From NCBI RefSeq assembly GCF_022539315.1, contig NC_066326.1, positions 15,206,601 to 15,270,600 on the forward strand: 64,000 bases of DNA, given 5' to 3'. Source of the stretch: Serinus canaria. Its lineage: Eukaryota > Chordata > Aves > Passeriformes > Fringillidae. The position numbers and the translations under genes were made by a program. The notes beneath the pieces were generated by a model, which had not been told where the DNA came from, ran no database searches, and worked only from the letters and a program-made list of their open reading frames with translations. Below are positions 1 to 13,029 of this stretch, one piece after another (the first letter of the stretch is position 1; each line of letters starts with the position of its first letter).

Positions 1-939
1 TAATTGCCACAGTGTTACTTTCTTGATGCCCTAAAACATCAGAATTTCAACATCTACTAGTGTAAAATTAGGCTATTAAAGTTTTTATTCTCTTCAATAT
101 TGAATTACCTCTTTTAAGACATGAGTTGTCCTCTATCATTAATATTTTCTTGGGGTTTTTCTGGCATTGATTCTCTGATTTTTTTTTTCTTCCTTGTTTT
201 GGTTCACAGCACACTTTCAAGGCCAAAACTCCACAGGCAAGATTTCTATCAATTTTAGTTGGAGTCTCACCTGATTAGAAGCTGCAGCATAAAGTTTTAT
301 GATCACACACAGAGCTTGAGGTTTCAGCTTTTCCTGACGTGTTTTTCCAGTTTTGATTTCAGTCCAAAGAGTGTCTTTCTGGTTGGAATTAAAACCCAGT
401 TAATTTTCAAAATTCCCTGCAAAGTAAAAGACATTGAAATAAAAATTGTAAAAAACAATCCCCCCAGATTAAGATTGAGGCAATTTGAAACATTTTTTTA
501 TTTAATTGTTTATGTTTCTTGTTTGACCTGACTGTATGACACAGCAGGAACAGCATTGCTTTCTAATAACAGCATTAATCACAGCATAAAAATATTTCTT
601 TGTAATGTACAACAGCTCTTCTGAGCTGAAAATAAAAAGTAATGTTCATCTGCCTACAAGGTTTAAAGTAAATAAAAATGAAATACACTGCTGGGATTAC
701 AACATGGGAGATGATTGGAAATGCTGGCGTGATTTGACATGTAACAGCCAACTTTGCTGCTATTAGCAGGCTGTGAAATCATATAAAAAATGGAAAAAAA
801 CAGAAGAAAAATAATGAGTTTCATTAAAAAAATTCACTTTTTGATCTTTTCTCCAGAAGAAACTTTCTGGTCTGCATTTTGTCCCACACCACTTTTAGGG
901 TTGTTAAGAAGGAGCCTTTTCAGCAACAGCACTAATTAA
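1..939. other. AT-rich single-copy DNA, no gene seen
   Basis: I see no gene, repeat family or RNA in this stretch. It has short homopolymer runs, including a T-rich run near 180-190, and short open frames without any recognisable protein. The part at about 640-800 is AT-rich and complex in sequence, which is compatible with either neutral or conserved noncoding DNA. Confidence 0.6.
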
Positions 940-1130
940 TGTTGTGGTTTGACCTGGCAGCAGCCAAACACAGAGAGAATTGGGGAAAAGGCGAAAAACT
1001 TTTCTAGTTTAATAGGTCAGAAAAGGAAGGAAAACCAATAATACTGACAAAAGAATGCACCAAACAAGTGGTGCCCAATGCAATCCCCACCCCTGGCCGA
1101 TGCCCAGCCATCCCACTGGGCAGCTCCCCC
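940..1130 (+). mobile_element. Fragment of an avian ERVL-type LTR (5' part)
   Basis: The segment opens with TGTTGTGGTTTGACCTGGCA followed by a CAGCCAAACAC stretch. It later contains AGTTTAATAGGT, a GTGGTGCCCAATGCAAT segment and GGCCGATGCCCAGCC. These landmarks occur in this order in the abundant ERVL-type LTRs of birds, as I recall their consensus. The TATA-bearing 3' half of such LTRs is not recognisable beyond about 1130, so the copy looks truncated. No target-site duplication and no internal retroviral region are visible. The internal gaps and substitutions suggest an old insertion. The family assignment is from memory of the consensus, not from a search. Confidence 0.7.
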
Positions 1131-4100
1131 TTTTTTTGTTCAGCAATCCCTGGTTTTGGTTTGTTCAGAACACATGCAAGGCAATTTTATTTCACAGGCT
1201 CTTCAAGTGCTTATGTGGAAAGGATTCAAACGTTCTAAATGTGACACCAAGGTCTGTTCTGTGGCTCTGGGTATGAAACAAAGGAGAAGCTGCAGGGAGC
1301 AGCTGCCTGGCACCAGGGAGGGCAGGGGGGTTCCAGGAGCCACACTGGCCTGGCCACTCTGTGAGCTCAGGGCAAGGGCAGGAGGATGCCCAGGAGCTGA
1401 AGGAGCCAGTTTGGGCAATCATTCTCCACCTGCACTGACCAAAGGCTCCAGCACCAGGGAGATAAAGGTTCTCTCAGCCTGGACTGCCACTTCACAAGGA
1501 GCCAGCAGCAGGGAATCCATCCAGAATATTTCTGTAGGATAAAAAGGAAACAGACTCTTTCAAAACCATTGCATTCTCTCTCATGTCAGAGACACTTCAT
1601 CAATGTTTTGCAAGAGCACACCAAGTAATTTGGTTTGAAAAGCACCACATTTGTACATTTTGCCTTTCAAACAGGCTTTTTTCCCCAAATGATCATTTTT
1701 ACGCTCGCAAATACTTCAAAGGGAAAGATTAGAAGAAACAACACTTCTTATCCCTCCCCTATTTCATGTACCATCAGGATGGTGATCTTTAACACCAAAT
1801 GCAGCTAGCACTTCAGTCAGCACTGAGGCAAAGGAGGGCTTTCTGCTGAGCAGCTCCATGATTTCCTCAGCAGCTCCTCTGTTTCACGGGGAGCTCCTGG
1901 GCAAGGCTCTGCTCCTGCCTGGAGCACAGGGAGTGCATCCACCCTGGCAAGGCCACAGCAGGGGCACACCAGCCAAGCTGTCAGAAATGGAAATTACTAA
2001 TGTGCTTTTCATGCAAAGAAGAAGAGGTCAGTCAAAACAGGCACATAGAGAAAACTAACTGGAAGTGAAGTACGGACTCAGATGATAAAATATAGCTCAG
2101 TTTTATACAGCTCAATGCTCACATGCATTTACTCCTAACATCCAAGGGCAAAAGCATGAAAACATCAGCCTAAGCAGCCAGTTCACACTTTTCCTTCTGT
2201 CTGCAGTGATACCCTTCAACCACAAATATCTCAGGTGGGTAATGTTGTTTCTTAATAAATTCACCATAACTTCAAAATATGTTATTTGATTAACACCACA
2301 GTCATATAGGCATCATTGACTAAAGTAACCTGTTAGCCTACAGAGCCTGAACACACTTTGGAGATGAGACTTCTGGACACAATGACAGTTTTAAAAAGTT
2401 GGGAAAAAACACACAAGGGAAAAAATGCCAAAAAAGCCATACAAAAACTCCACAAACATTGTAAGGATGAGGGCAAGCAAGCCCACACAGTGCTTTATTT
2501 CCAGTTTAGGACCCACATGGAGCACACAGATATTTTAAACTGGGAGTTTTAATTCGACCAGTTTGTTTTAAAGGTTTACAAAATTTGCAGTGAACCTTTC
2601 CAAAGGTGAACTCGTGTTCCTTGGATGGATGGAGGAAACGGGGGCTGCCAGCTCCTGCCCAGCCTGAAGGCACAGAGAGGTGCCCAAGCAGCAAAAGCTG
2701 CACCACTGAGCTGCAGGGCTTTCACCTCCCTCCAAAGCCTGCAAGAGTAAGAGAAATGACCAGCCATAGTATTGGGAATTCTTCAGAAATTCAGGAAATT
2801 AATCCAAACCTAAATCCAGACCTCTGTTTCACCCACATCTATTTGAGAGCCCAACCCAAGGCATGAAATTCTTTTATACAGCTGAACTGCTGCAAGGGAA
2901 GCTGCTGGCCAGGCTGCCCCTGCCCCAGCCCTCCTGCACAACCCAAAGGAACAACCAGACTGGAGCAGTGCTGGGGCAAGAGAGGAACATCTCCAGTGTT
3001 CTGCTAACAAGTCATGAGCTGAGCTTCCTGCAGGTACACATGGAGCTGTTAAACAAAGGAAATAAGAGCATCAGGCTGGCAGAGCTCTCCTTTGGAGAGG
3101 TCACAAAGCACTCTCCTTTCCAGCAGGTGAAAATCACTGCAGGAGGAGGGGGCTCAGCTTCTGCACAAACACACCTGGTCGTGGTGAATGTATAAGCATC
3201 TCTCTCCATGAGCCAGATAATTGGGTCCTTGGGAAGCAAAATAACAAGAGGAAGCAAATCTCTAGAATTCAGATTTTGCTTTGAGCTGCTCACTTTTTGC
3301 CAGCAATCATCTTATACAAGGGCAGTGACTGAGTACAGATGCAATTGTGGTTGTCCTGTCATAATTCCTGGGTCCTGTTCCTCTCTAAAGGGCATCATTT
3401 CCCAGAGATCATGGTGTCAGAGCACTTGCACCTTTTACTGTATTTTTTTTCCACTTCTCCTTTTCCTGCACCCACTGAAATGTGTGTGAACACCTAAAAA
3501 TACATATGACTTGGCAGATCTTTGCTGGGGCTCCTCTCACATCAGCAGTCTGCTTAAGGCATTGTGTCCAAAAGCTGAACATCATTATAAGTTATCCAAC
3601 CAGCTGGTAAAATGTTACTTCATTTCTGTTTCCATGCACTGATTTCCCCCTTGATGTGACAGCCCAGTCTCCCACTCACTCACTGTCAGCCACTGTTTTT
3701 CTTTCATGCTGACACTCAGTCATTCAGTCTTTTCAGCACACACTTTCCTCAGCACTAAGTGTACTCTTGCTGTGGGTTTGGCATGCTGGAATTGCTCAGG
3801 AAAACTTTCTTTCTTTTGTTTAACAATAACCTAAAGTATTTCTTCATTGTTTAAGGAAATAATTTCCCCTTGTAGAATGACAATGTGCTGGCTGCTATAT
3901 GTGTGCTCTATACTGCAAACAAATACCTTGTGCATATTTATATTATAGATACCCGTACTTTATGCTTTTTATAAATATAAAGGCAAAATCTTCAGTGATC
4001 ACATGCAGTCACCAGAGACCCCTGAGCAGCCATCAGAAATCTGCCCTCAGCTGCCTGCCCAAGGTGATGTCCACCTGCATCCCTGGTGTCTCTAAAATTC

Positions 4101-7100
4101 CCCAGCAGGAAAGATGTGATTTCCTTCCCCAGCTAAGGAACCCGTCCAGCTCAAGGCACGTGCTTCTGCTGGGATTCAGGCTGGCAAACAAGGAGGCACT
4201 GAAAGCCACCTGCAGGTAATTGCATCTTTAAAGGAAATCAGCATTCATAGACTGAACACAGTGTATTTGTTTGATTTGAGGTCTCAATTCTTTGCAGAAA
4301 ATTGGGAATGTTTAAAGCTGATGCTTGGATTGACAGGGCTGACTGTTCTCTGCATAGTGAAGTTGGTCTGATACGTTAAAGCATCAGCCAGACTTTGAAT
4401 GATGACTTTTGTGTTAGAGACTGATGCTCCTTCCTTGAGCCTTGTACCTAAATAAAGCTTTTGAAAGGGTTTTTCTTCCTACGCTCCAGAAATCCCAGCC
4501 CAGCCATTCACTGAATGTTTAAAGCTGTCCTCACTCTTTATCCAAGACAAAGGATATGGGCATTTGAAAACCAGACTCACTTTGGCTGCTGAGTTCAATT
4601 ATACACCACTGTGAAAGCACTAACATCACATGCTGTCTTTAAAAAACCCAAAATAAAATAAGAAAACCCAACATCAACAACCCCAAACATTTTAAAGAAG
4701 GAGCAGGTGATTCCACTCCCATTGCCCACCTTGACACAGTTTAATAAAATTCATTTTCTCAAGATAAACACTGAGTCAGTTTCAAATTATTAACTCCTCT
4801 TTATTCCATTTTCTAAATTTGCTGTAGCACTCAGGAATCTTTCTTAAGGAAATAAATTAATTGATCTTTTTCTTGTAATACCCTTTAGGTGAGTTCTGAT
4901 CACTCTCTGCTCCTCAAGGGGCACTTGCTGTATCTCAGTGGTAACTCCTACACATCCTCTTGAAAACAGTGAAAGAAAAACCAATTCAGATGTCCATGCA
5001 TGGTTATTTCAGGTGTGGCTGGGCAGTGAATGTGACTGCTTTCTAACCACAGTGAGTGTGATTATGAGCAATGGGTTAAGTAACTGTCAGATCTGGAGAG
5101 CACCTCAATGGAATTTGGCTACAAAACACATCTCCATTAAACAATGGCCTGACCCCACAACAGCCCAATTCAACATTTCTCTCTGCCACCACTGTCAAAA
5201 TTTTAGGTTGCATTTGATAAATATGGATGAATGTCTAAAAAATTTCCCTTAATGGCTTGGAGTTTTTTGGGTGATGGTTCTGGAATCACTTAGCACTTAA
5301 AAACCACTTAGTTAAATTTTTTAAAATGAGGCAAATTTCCATGGTACAAACATTTAGGAATTTTTAAGAAGAGGGTGCTATATATGAGACAGCTTGAATT
5401 TTGTGTGTGTGAGTGTGGGAGTATTGCATCACCCCCATTTGCATTTCCCACATGTGATGTGCTCAGGGCTCCTCTTGTGTGACCTGAAGCTCCAGGTGGT
5501 TAAGGAAGAGGAAATGGCAACAGCCAGGAAAGAGCAGAAATTCCAGTGCACCCACAGTAACTCACTCCTGGTGCCTTCCCCTTACACCAAACCAAGTGAG
5601 GCTGGGCACTGAAGCCAGGCTGCCAGGAGAGCCCTCTGAGAGGTCCTGCAGTCTGCACCTGGTATTTACTTTGATCCAATCTGGCCTCAGCTAGGTGGGA
5701 TTTGGCATGGCAGAAAAATCCCAGGTTTTAGAAGGATTTTTACAAGGATATGCTTTACTGTGCAGAGACAGAGAGAGAACAAGAGTTCCTGTCATTGCTG
5801 CTGGCAAGTGAGTCCAGCAAAGGATGTGTTTGACAGCAAAAGAGATTTCTGCAGTGGCCCTTTCAGCCTGAGGAAAATGATATTTAAGTCTAAACCAAAG
5901 GACTGAAGGTCAGATTGCACAAGAGCTGGTATTCCTAATTGTAAACAGATTTTGGGAGAGCTCCATCTGTATTGGCCAAGTACTTCTCAGTTTCTGACCA
6001 CAAAACCAAACACTAAACCTTTTTTAAAAACCTCTGATGCTTTGAGTCATGCTACAGCCTATATTAAAAAATCTTTTTAATATTTCAAGGTTTTCTCAGT
6101 GCCAAGCTATTAAATGTGTAGACTGATTTTCTTAGAGCAAAATCCTTACCCAAAAACCTGGACAGAATGTCAGTCAAAATAGTTAATTACTAACAAAAAA
6201 AAAATCCCAGTAATTGACTGCATGGATTTTAATTTTATGAGCTAGCCTTATCCTTGTGAGAACTCTCCAAGCTGAGGCTGCAGAACAATGGCTCCCTGAA
6301 CACAAAAGCAGTTCCCAAATCACAGCAGAGATGGTGAGGTTGAATTTGACCTCACTTGCTCCAACAAAAATTCAGGTTATGTCCATAAAAATGAGCAAGA
6401 AGGAGGCAACAAAAGGGGTGACAATGAGAAGAGAAGGGAGGGTCTTTTTGAGAGGAATTTGCAAAAAGCTACAGCTAAAACTACATTGGGCCTTTCAGCA
6501 GCAATCCCTCTAGGAGGTAAACAGTTTAGCAGACTGCTAGCTACAAAAAGTCCCTACAAAGCACCTCAAAAGTGGTTATTAGACAGATTTCTTGCATATT
6601 CTTTCTTCCGTGCCCAGCAGTAATTGGTCTCAAACAGGGAACAGTGACAATGCAAGACCTCCCCACCAGGTGAGAGGTATTCCCACCAAGAGCAGCAGTG
6701 CCCATTGCCAACACTTTGTCTCAAGTTTCACACCTGGATTTTTTTCTAGAGGCCCTGCATTCATATAAGAATTGCAGGAGAGTGTTTTAAAACTATTATT
6801 AAGGCTCAGAAGTGCAGCATATATTAAAAGCTGCATTGCCAGTGCCCAAAGCCCAAAGATGACCTAAAAGGCTCCCCCAGCCCCTTGCTGTGCATCACCT
6901 TCAGTGCCACCTCCCTTTCTCACAGACATTGTTTTAGAAGGGTTCAGGGGTTCCTGCCTTTGCCTGATGTTCATGAGACAAATTCAGGAGCCCCTCAAAA
7001 GGCCCTGTGGGAACCTAACCCAGAGGCTGGAGCAGCTGGAACAGCAATGAGTAGAACAGCACAACATCTTCAGGTTTTTGCAAGTTCCAGCACCATGTAG

Positions 7101-10078
7101 CTTCAAAAGTGAGAGCTTGTTTATCCCCTCCTGGTTATGCTCTTTGGTTCAGCATGGGGTTTGATTGTTCCCTCAACAATTTGACACACATCCATGAGTT
7201 AAAAATAGCAAACAATGCATCCATTTTTCTAGCAAAAACTGCATATTTGAATTCTATGCAGTGATAGGCCAAGTTTACACCCTGTTCTGTGCTGGACTAA
7301 GACTAATTTTGCCTGATTTGTTTTTTTTTTTTACTTTTATTGCAAACAAACTACTAAAACACACCCATGTTTTACTACCTAGGTGTCCCTTTGTATTCAG
7401 TACAGCACACCCCAAACCTGTGGATAAAAGGCTCAGCAGACACTTACAGTGTTGCCTGCACTGAGTGAAAAGCTAAACAATTAATCAATAAAGAATTAAT
7501 AAACAATTATAAGTGCTGATGTGACTGACACAGAGATGCTCTCTGCACTGGACAGTTTCTCCATCTGGAAGCTCACAGGAATAAAATTTATACCTATGCT
7601 ACATGTCAGCAGCATGAGGCTGACAAGTGGCAGGTTTAACTGCAGCTCAGTTACTTCATTAAAAGAGCTGTTCATTTAAACTGAAAGGAAAATCCATTCT
7701 TTTGGCTGCCCACCAGAAGTGCTTCCCACAAAAGGGAAGAAGCAGCAGCTCTGCTCATCAGTTCAAAAGTTCATTTGAATGATCCACAGGAGAACACTAA
7801 CACAAGGAAATGCAAAGGAAACCCTGTTTACAGCTGGTTCCACAACTGGATTCCATTAGGAAAAGACTGACAGGACTATTTTAAACCCCTAAGAAAATTT
7901 TAAGCAGAAGCAGAACATCTTGAACAGAGGAGTTGAAATTTTGTTCACAACTCTTCTGGCTCACGCTGCCATCCTGGTGGCTTTGCAGTCCTGCACTTCA
8001 TGACACTATTCTCCTCCATGACCAAGGGAGCATCTCTGAGACATCAGTGGGGAGTCTCTGCCTCCCACTGTTTTGGTAGCAAAAGAGGTAATAGTTCCCA
8101 GCTGTTGGCCACTGCAGAGTATTTAGAGAGCTCCATGTAACAGTTCACCAAAGCATGTGCATTTTGGACACGGACACTTGCTCAGGCAAGAGACTGAAGG
8201 CAGAGACTCCCCACTGATGTCTCAGAGATGTTCCCTTCTGCTCTGCCAGCATATCCCAATCAAAAGTTTTCAAATTTTTGCTGAAAACAACATACTTAGA
8301 AAAAGGACAAGGAAAAACCCCCCACCAAAATCCCACTGAAACATTCAGGAAAGGACACTTTGACCAGAAGTGTTCAAAGCACCAGTATCTACCACAAACC
8401 CCCTGAAAGCTACTCTGTGTTCTATGTGTAAATTAGAACATAGAAAAAAATCCCCATTATTCATCCTCACACACACACAGAGCCTCTCACTTGGAGGGAG
8501 AGATCCCACAGACAGGATTTGTTCCCTGATTCCTTTGACACAAGCAGCAAAGGAGCAGAGATGCCACGGAGGAAAGAGCAGAGAGTGCAGAGCAGGGCTA
8601 CCAGAGCATGAGCTCCGTGTGCCAGCCCAGAGCAGTTCAGGAAATAAGTCAGAGCTTTTCACAGAGCTCTCCTACACACAGCTCCACCCAACTAAACTGA
8701 AGCACACGTGAGCAGCAGTTGAGTGCTCCAACCTTCCTGGAGCTGGGCAGAGCTGGCAGGAGGAAGAGTGAGTGACTCAATCAGCCAGAGGCAGCTCTTG
8801 GCAGGGCTGAGCTTCCCTTCAGAGGGATTCAACAGGCGGGAAAAGAGCGGTGAGCAAAGGAAAACAAAATGAAAGGAAATGGAGATGAAACAAGATTCTC
8901 CTATTGATTTGCACTGAAAGATGAATTGCTTGCTTATCACTGCAGCTGTAAATGAAAGCTGTGCCAAAAGGGTGCAGCTTCTGTAGGAAGCCAAATTAGA
9001 TATATTTTCTTCCTTGCTTTGTGTGGAGTATGTGCATGACTTCAGAAAGTTACTGCAGCAAAAGCTGAAAAACAAATAAAACAAAAGAAATGTGTCCCAC
9101 ATTTGAGTGTATGAATACATTACACATTCAATCCACATGAGAGTCTGACTCCAGCAGACCTACAGCCAAAGCCATGCACTGCTCACGCCTCAGGGCACAG
9201 CAGTATTTCCAACACAAGCAGCATTTCCAACAACCATCAGCCAAGTTCTGACTGCTGGCAGGTGCTGAACCTTGTCTTTGCACAGAGCACCTGCCCTGGG
9301 AAGCTGCCAGTGACCCTCAGAGGTAACCCAAGTGTGCAAGATCTTAACCCTGACCTCTGAAATCACAGACAGGCTCCTCTGTGGGCTCCAAGAGGAGAGA
9401 TCACACGGGGAACAAATTCTGCATCACCCACAGGGCCAGCAGCAGGGGAGGATTCCCAGCTCTCCCCCTCTGACCTGCTGCTCACTGCAGCGCTGCTGCT
9501 CTGCTTGTCACTGCTCACATTGCCATGAGTGAAGCCACACACCTTGGTGACCCTGAATCTGACTCAGAGCACATTGTATCTTCACAAATGACCCAAAACT
9601 AAGTTGGCTTTGGTGCTGAGGAGCCTTCCTGTGGCTGAGAGAAAAAGCCCAGCTGATGTGGAGTGCAGGGAGTCCCATCTCCAAGAGAAAAGAGCTTTCT
9701 AACCCAGAACTACAAGATAATGGACTTCAAAGCAGTGGGGTTTATGCATAGAAAACCTGTCACTGGTGCAGGACTGAAACCTGCTTATCTTGGCCTTTCA
9801 CATGGTGTAATTTGACAGGGCCTATAGCACATCTAAAGGGAAGGAGATGGAAATGCATCTAACTGCACTGAATTTATTTACTTATTTATTTTTAAATAGT
9901 GGCAGGACTTCCTCTCTTCAGCTCGTGAGCAGCCCCTGTAGAAATGGATTGTATATGAGGCACAGCAGGTGGTAGAAGGTAAAATCCTTTACAAGGTTTG
10001 CCCAGACTGGTAAGAAATATATTTGTAAGTTGAAGAAATTATTATGCTCCTGAGAGTCCTTGGGTAGGGAAGGAGTTT
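1131..10078. other. Single-copy DNA without recognisable genes
   Basis: No gene, RNA or transposon family is recognised here. Open frames of up to about 150 codons occur on both strands (for example 1078-1542 plus and 8692-9138 minus), but they overlap opposing frames and lack recognisable domains. Minor simple sequence includes a run of 12 T at 7321-7332, a short CA repeat near 8468-8479 and a TTTA-rich patch near 9870-9897. Confidence 0.55.
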
Positions 10079-10098
10079 ATCATTTGCTAGCAAATGAT
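10079..10098. repeat. Perfect 20-bp palindrome
   Basis: All ten base pairs of the inverted repeat match, with no spacer. The core is ATTTGC-TA-GCAAAT, that is, two opposed GCAAAT half-sites. Such half-sites resemble the POU-domain part of octamer-type sites, so a dimer-binding site is conceivable. It could also be chance, because short perfect palindromes are expected occasionally in 64 kb. The outer bases (T and T) do not pair, which fixes the ends. Confidence 0.9.
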
Positions 10099-12069
10099 TT
10101 TGACCTTTCTGGCAAAGGTTAGAGGACAAAGATATATTAACTGGAGTAATTTCAGTCAAGTGTAAAGTAACTAAGAGTTACATGGCCTTGGGGAAGAGTC
10201 TGGAGGCTCAGTTGCAGGAGGTGTTTCAGCATTTGGTGGAGTTTACTACTTTAATAACAAAATTATCATCATAAATTTCTGGAATGTTCCCTGGACAGGA
10301 CTGTGACAGTTTAAATCTCTGAATAAAGTTTATTGCCCACTTCATCTGTCACTCAGTACTCCTGCCACACCACTGTGCCAGGCTGCCAGGGTTATGGTGG
10401 CACCTCTAATGAGGGTCAACTTTGGGGTCACAGAGCCAGCACTTGCACTCCACTATTGAGGGGAGAGCTCAGGTGCCCAGGTGGCTGCATGAAGAGTGCC
10501 AGACAGAAATATTTTAACAGATTCCTCAGTTTCCCCTTGTAATCTTTTACTTGCAGGAGCTCCTACAATGGCCTGCTGCCACCTGCATGTCCCACTGCAC
10601 ATGCAGCATGCCAACAACAGCAAGCTTCTCTTAAAAAAAGTTTTTTTAACAAAAACCAGCCCCAGACAGCCTCACTACAAACTGTTCCCAAGATCTAATC
10701 TCCTCAGTTTCCCGTGTTTCCTTCTGCTCCCACATAATTCCAGGTGCCTCAGGAAGCATGTGCAACTGGATTTCCACCTGACTTCTGCAACAGAGAAAGT
10801 CTGGACAGATCAGGAGCTTTTATTACCCATAATGATCCAAAATTTGCTTCCTAATTTTATTGCTTTGTTACAATATAAGACTACTTCCACTGAAACACAG
10901 TTTACCATAATATCAAAGATAAGAGCTTGCTGAAAAGATAAGAGCTTGCTGAAGCAATTCCTAAATCAATACCTAAGTTCATCATCTTAAACAGTATATC
11001 ATTGCTTTCTCAAAATCTCAGATGGAAAGCAAAAATTCCTGTTGTGCTCAGATGCCTCAGACTTGGCTAATTCTTTATGTGCTACCCAGATTATTGCTCC
11101 TGATGTCAAAGGAATATGTGTGGTCCTCTGCTCTCCCTCTGCAACCCAATGAGAACCAGCCTATCTCATATCAGCTTCTAGAAGAGCTCAGCTATCTGAG
11201 ATTACCCACAATGGGCTCTGTTTTCTGAGATAAATTAATAATTCGGGGGAAAAATAACATGAGAGATACAGATTACTGAAAAACAACCAGTTGGGAAGTC
11301 AGCCCAGGATAAAACACTGAGATTTGAAGGCAATGCACAGAACAGCTCAATGTCCAGTCCTGCTAGCATGGCTTTAGAGGGTAATCTAGAAATGACTTTT
11401 TTCCAGACTACATCAAGGATGGGATCCAAATTAATTTCAGTTTGGGGTTTTTTAAAATCTTAATTAAAATAAGTATTTGTTAAAATCCAGACAAAACCTT
11501 TTCTTTCCTGTTATAAAAAAGATTCACATGGCAATTACTCAGACTTCCTGAGACTACAGGAGAAATAGGAGAAAAAGAAAAATGCTTTAATAATAGTAAC
11601 AATATTTACAGTTTAAAACCACTTTTTGATCTCAGTGTTATTCATGTTTTGTCTCAGAGCGAAACTGGTGCATCATTGAGTAACTCACACTGAAGCCCAG
11701 AGCAGACCACAGCCACAACTCAAATGCTGTGAGATGATGTTGCCCTCAACACCATTTGTCAGTGCTCAAACAATTCTCTGTAGTCAAACATGAGATGAAA
11801 CACAAACTACATTTCATAAGATACTATCATCACTCTTTTGACAGCTCACAGAGTGAAACCCATGGGTTTTTTCTATAACAAAGCAACTGTTCTTCAGAAC
11901 CATGTGTTATTTCACAGTTCTAATCTAAAGAAAACTCTGGTTTGCATTCAGTGAAAGATCAAGTGGGAAAATGAAGAATTTTCAAGAACTGCAACAAGAT
12001 CTTGCCATACATTCCTCTGGGTCACTACACAATCAGCATTTTCTGGTGGCCTTTACTGATCCTCCATTC
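10099..12069. other. Single-copy DNA with a 19-bp tandem duplication
   Basis: No gene is recognised. At 10915-10952 the string AAAGATAAGAGCTTGCTGA is present twice with a period of 19 bp, a small local duplication. The rest is AT-rich, with short open frames that carry no recognisable domain. Confidence 0.55.
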
Positions 12070-12348
12070 TGTAGAGGGTGATCTTGCAAGCCCAATGAGT
12101 TGCAGCTGGGTCAGTTGCTGAAGATTGGAGGTGGGCCTGATCTTGACAGGCCACACCTGTAATCAATAAGAACTAGTGCTATATAAGAGTAAGGAAAGAG
12201 GCGTGAGGAGAGTCAGATTACTGTGAGGACCTGGAGAAGTCAGTGTGGAGAGGAGCTGTGTGTATCAAGAAGGTGTGAAGCTCTGATAATATGAAATCAT
12301 CGTACTATGATGATGATAGAACCTTTGCTATCTAAGACAATACCATTG
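12064..12348 (+). mobile_element. Solo LTR, class II ERV-like, copy 1, with 6-bp target-site duplication
   Basis: The LTR proper is 12070-12342 (273 bp). It begins TGTAGAGGGTGATC and ends CTAAGACAATA, so the expected terminal CA has become TA. It is flanked by CCATTC (12064-12069) and CCATTG (12343-12348), a 6-bp duplication with one mismatch. TATATAAG at 12180-12187 is a plausible promoter box in plus orientation. It matches the copy at 45158-45436 along its whole length, about nine bases in ten by eye, with one 1-bp and one 7-bp gap. A 6-bp duplication and TG...CA ends fit class II (ERVK-like) elements. No internal viral region is present, so this is a recombined solo LTR. Confidence 0.85.
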
Positions 12349-12440
12349 TTCTGAAAAGTCAAGACAGGTGGGTGTTGAAAGATTGGGTCCTGATGTTACC
12401 AAAGCCCCAATTTTTACTTTTTTGAAAATTTCATGAATGT

Positions 12441-12458
12441 GGGGGGGGGGGGGGGGGG
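12441..12458 (+). repeat. Homopolymer run of 18 G
   Basis: Eighteen consecutive G lie between the solo LTR and the CR1 fragment. A G run of this length can form a G-quadruplex and is prone to sequencing and polymerase slippage, so the exact length is uncertain. Confidence 0.95.
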
Positions 12459-12597
12459 AACCCAAACCACAGGTAGCATCTTTTCTCTGTGATCTCTGCA
12501 GCAGCAACAATCATATCCACCCCAACAGCTGCCTCCTCCACCTTCTCCCAGAAATCATGAGCCTATTGTATAGATCCAGACTTTAGGCTGTGTTTTT

Positions 12598-12855
12598 GAA
12601 TTGTAGAATGGTTTGGGCTGAAAAGGACCTTAAAGACCCTCCAGTTCCCCCATGGGCAAGGACACTTTCCACTATCCCAGGTTGCTCCAAGCCTTGTCCA
12701 ACCTGGCCTTGAACATTTCCAGGGATGGGGCAGCCACAGCTTCTCTGGGCACCCTGTGCCAGGGCCTCAGCACCCTCACAGTAAAAAACTTCTTCCCAAT
12801 ATCCAACCTAAACCTGTTTCCTTTCCGTTTGAAGCTATTCCCCTCGGCCTGCCAT
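12598..12855 (-). mobile_element. CR1 LINE 3' fragment (reverse)
   Basis: Read on the plus strand, the fragment begins TTGTAGAATGGTTTGGGCTG and AAAAGGACCTTAAAGACC. It continues through CCATGGGCAAGGACACTTTCC, GGTTGCTCCAAGCC, CCAACCTGGCCTTGAACA, TTCCAGGGATGGGGCAGCC and CTTCTCTGGGCACCCTGTGC. This is the familiar reverse complement of the avian CR1 3' end. The tail lies at the left edge, so the element points to the minus strand. It is 5'-truncated, as nearly all CR1 copies are. Similarity fades near 12855. A 120-codon open frame (12652-13014) running through it is not a gene. Confidence 0.92.
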
Positions 12856-13029
12856 GAGGAAGGGGTGATGAGGGTGATCAGAGAGATGAGGAGGCTCCGG
12901 CAGGAGGGACATCACAGAGAACGATGGAAGACAGAGGCTGAGATCTCTATTGTAAAGCCAGAGGGAAGTCGGCAGTCAGGGAGCTCAGCCACAGCACAGA
13001 GGATGGCAAAATGAACAACCTGCTGGGAA

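Noticed and set aside
12652..13014. Open frame of 120 codons on the plus strand
   Set aside because: More than half of it is the antisense of a CR1 3' fragment, so it is not a gene.
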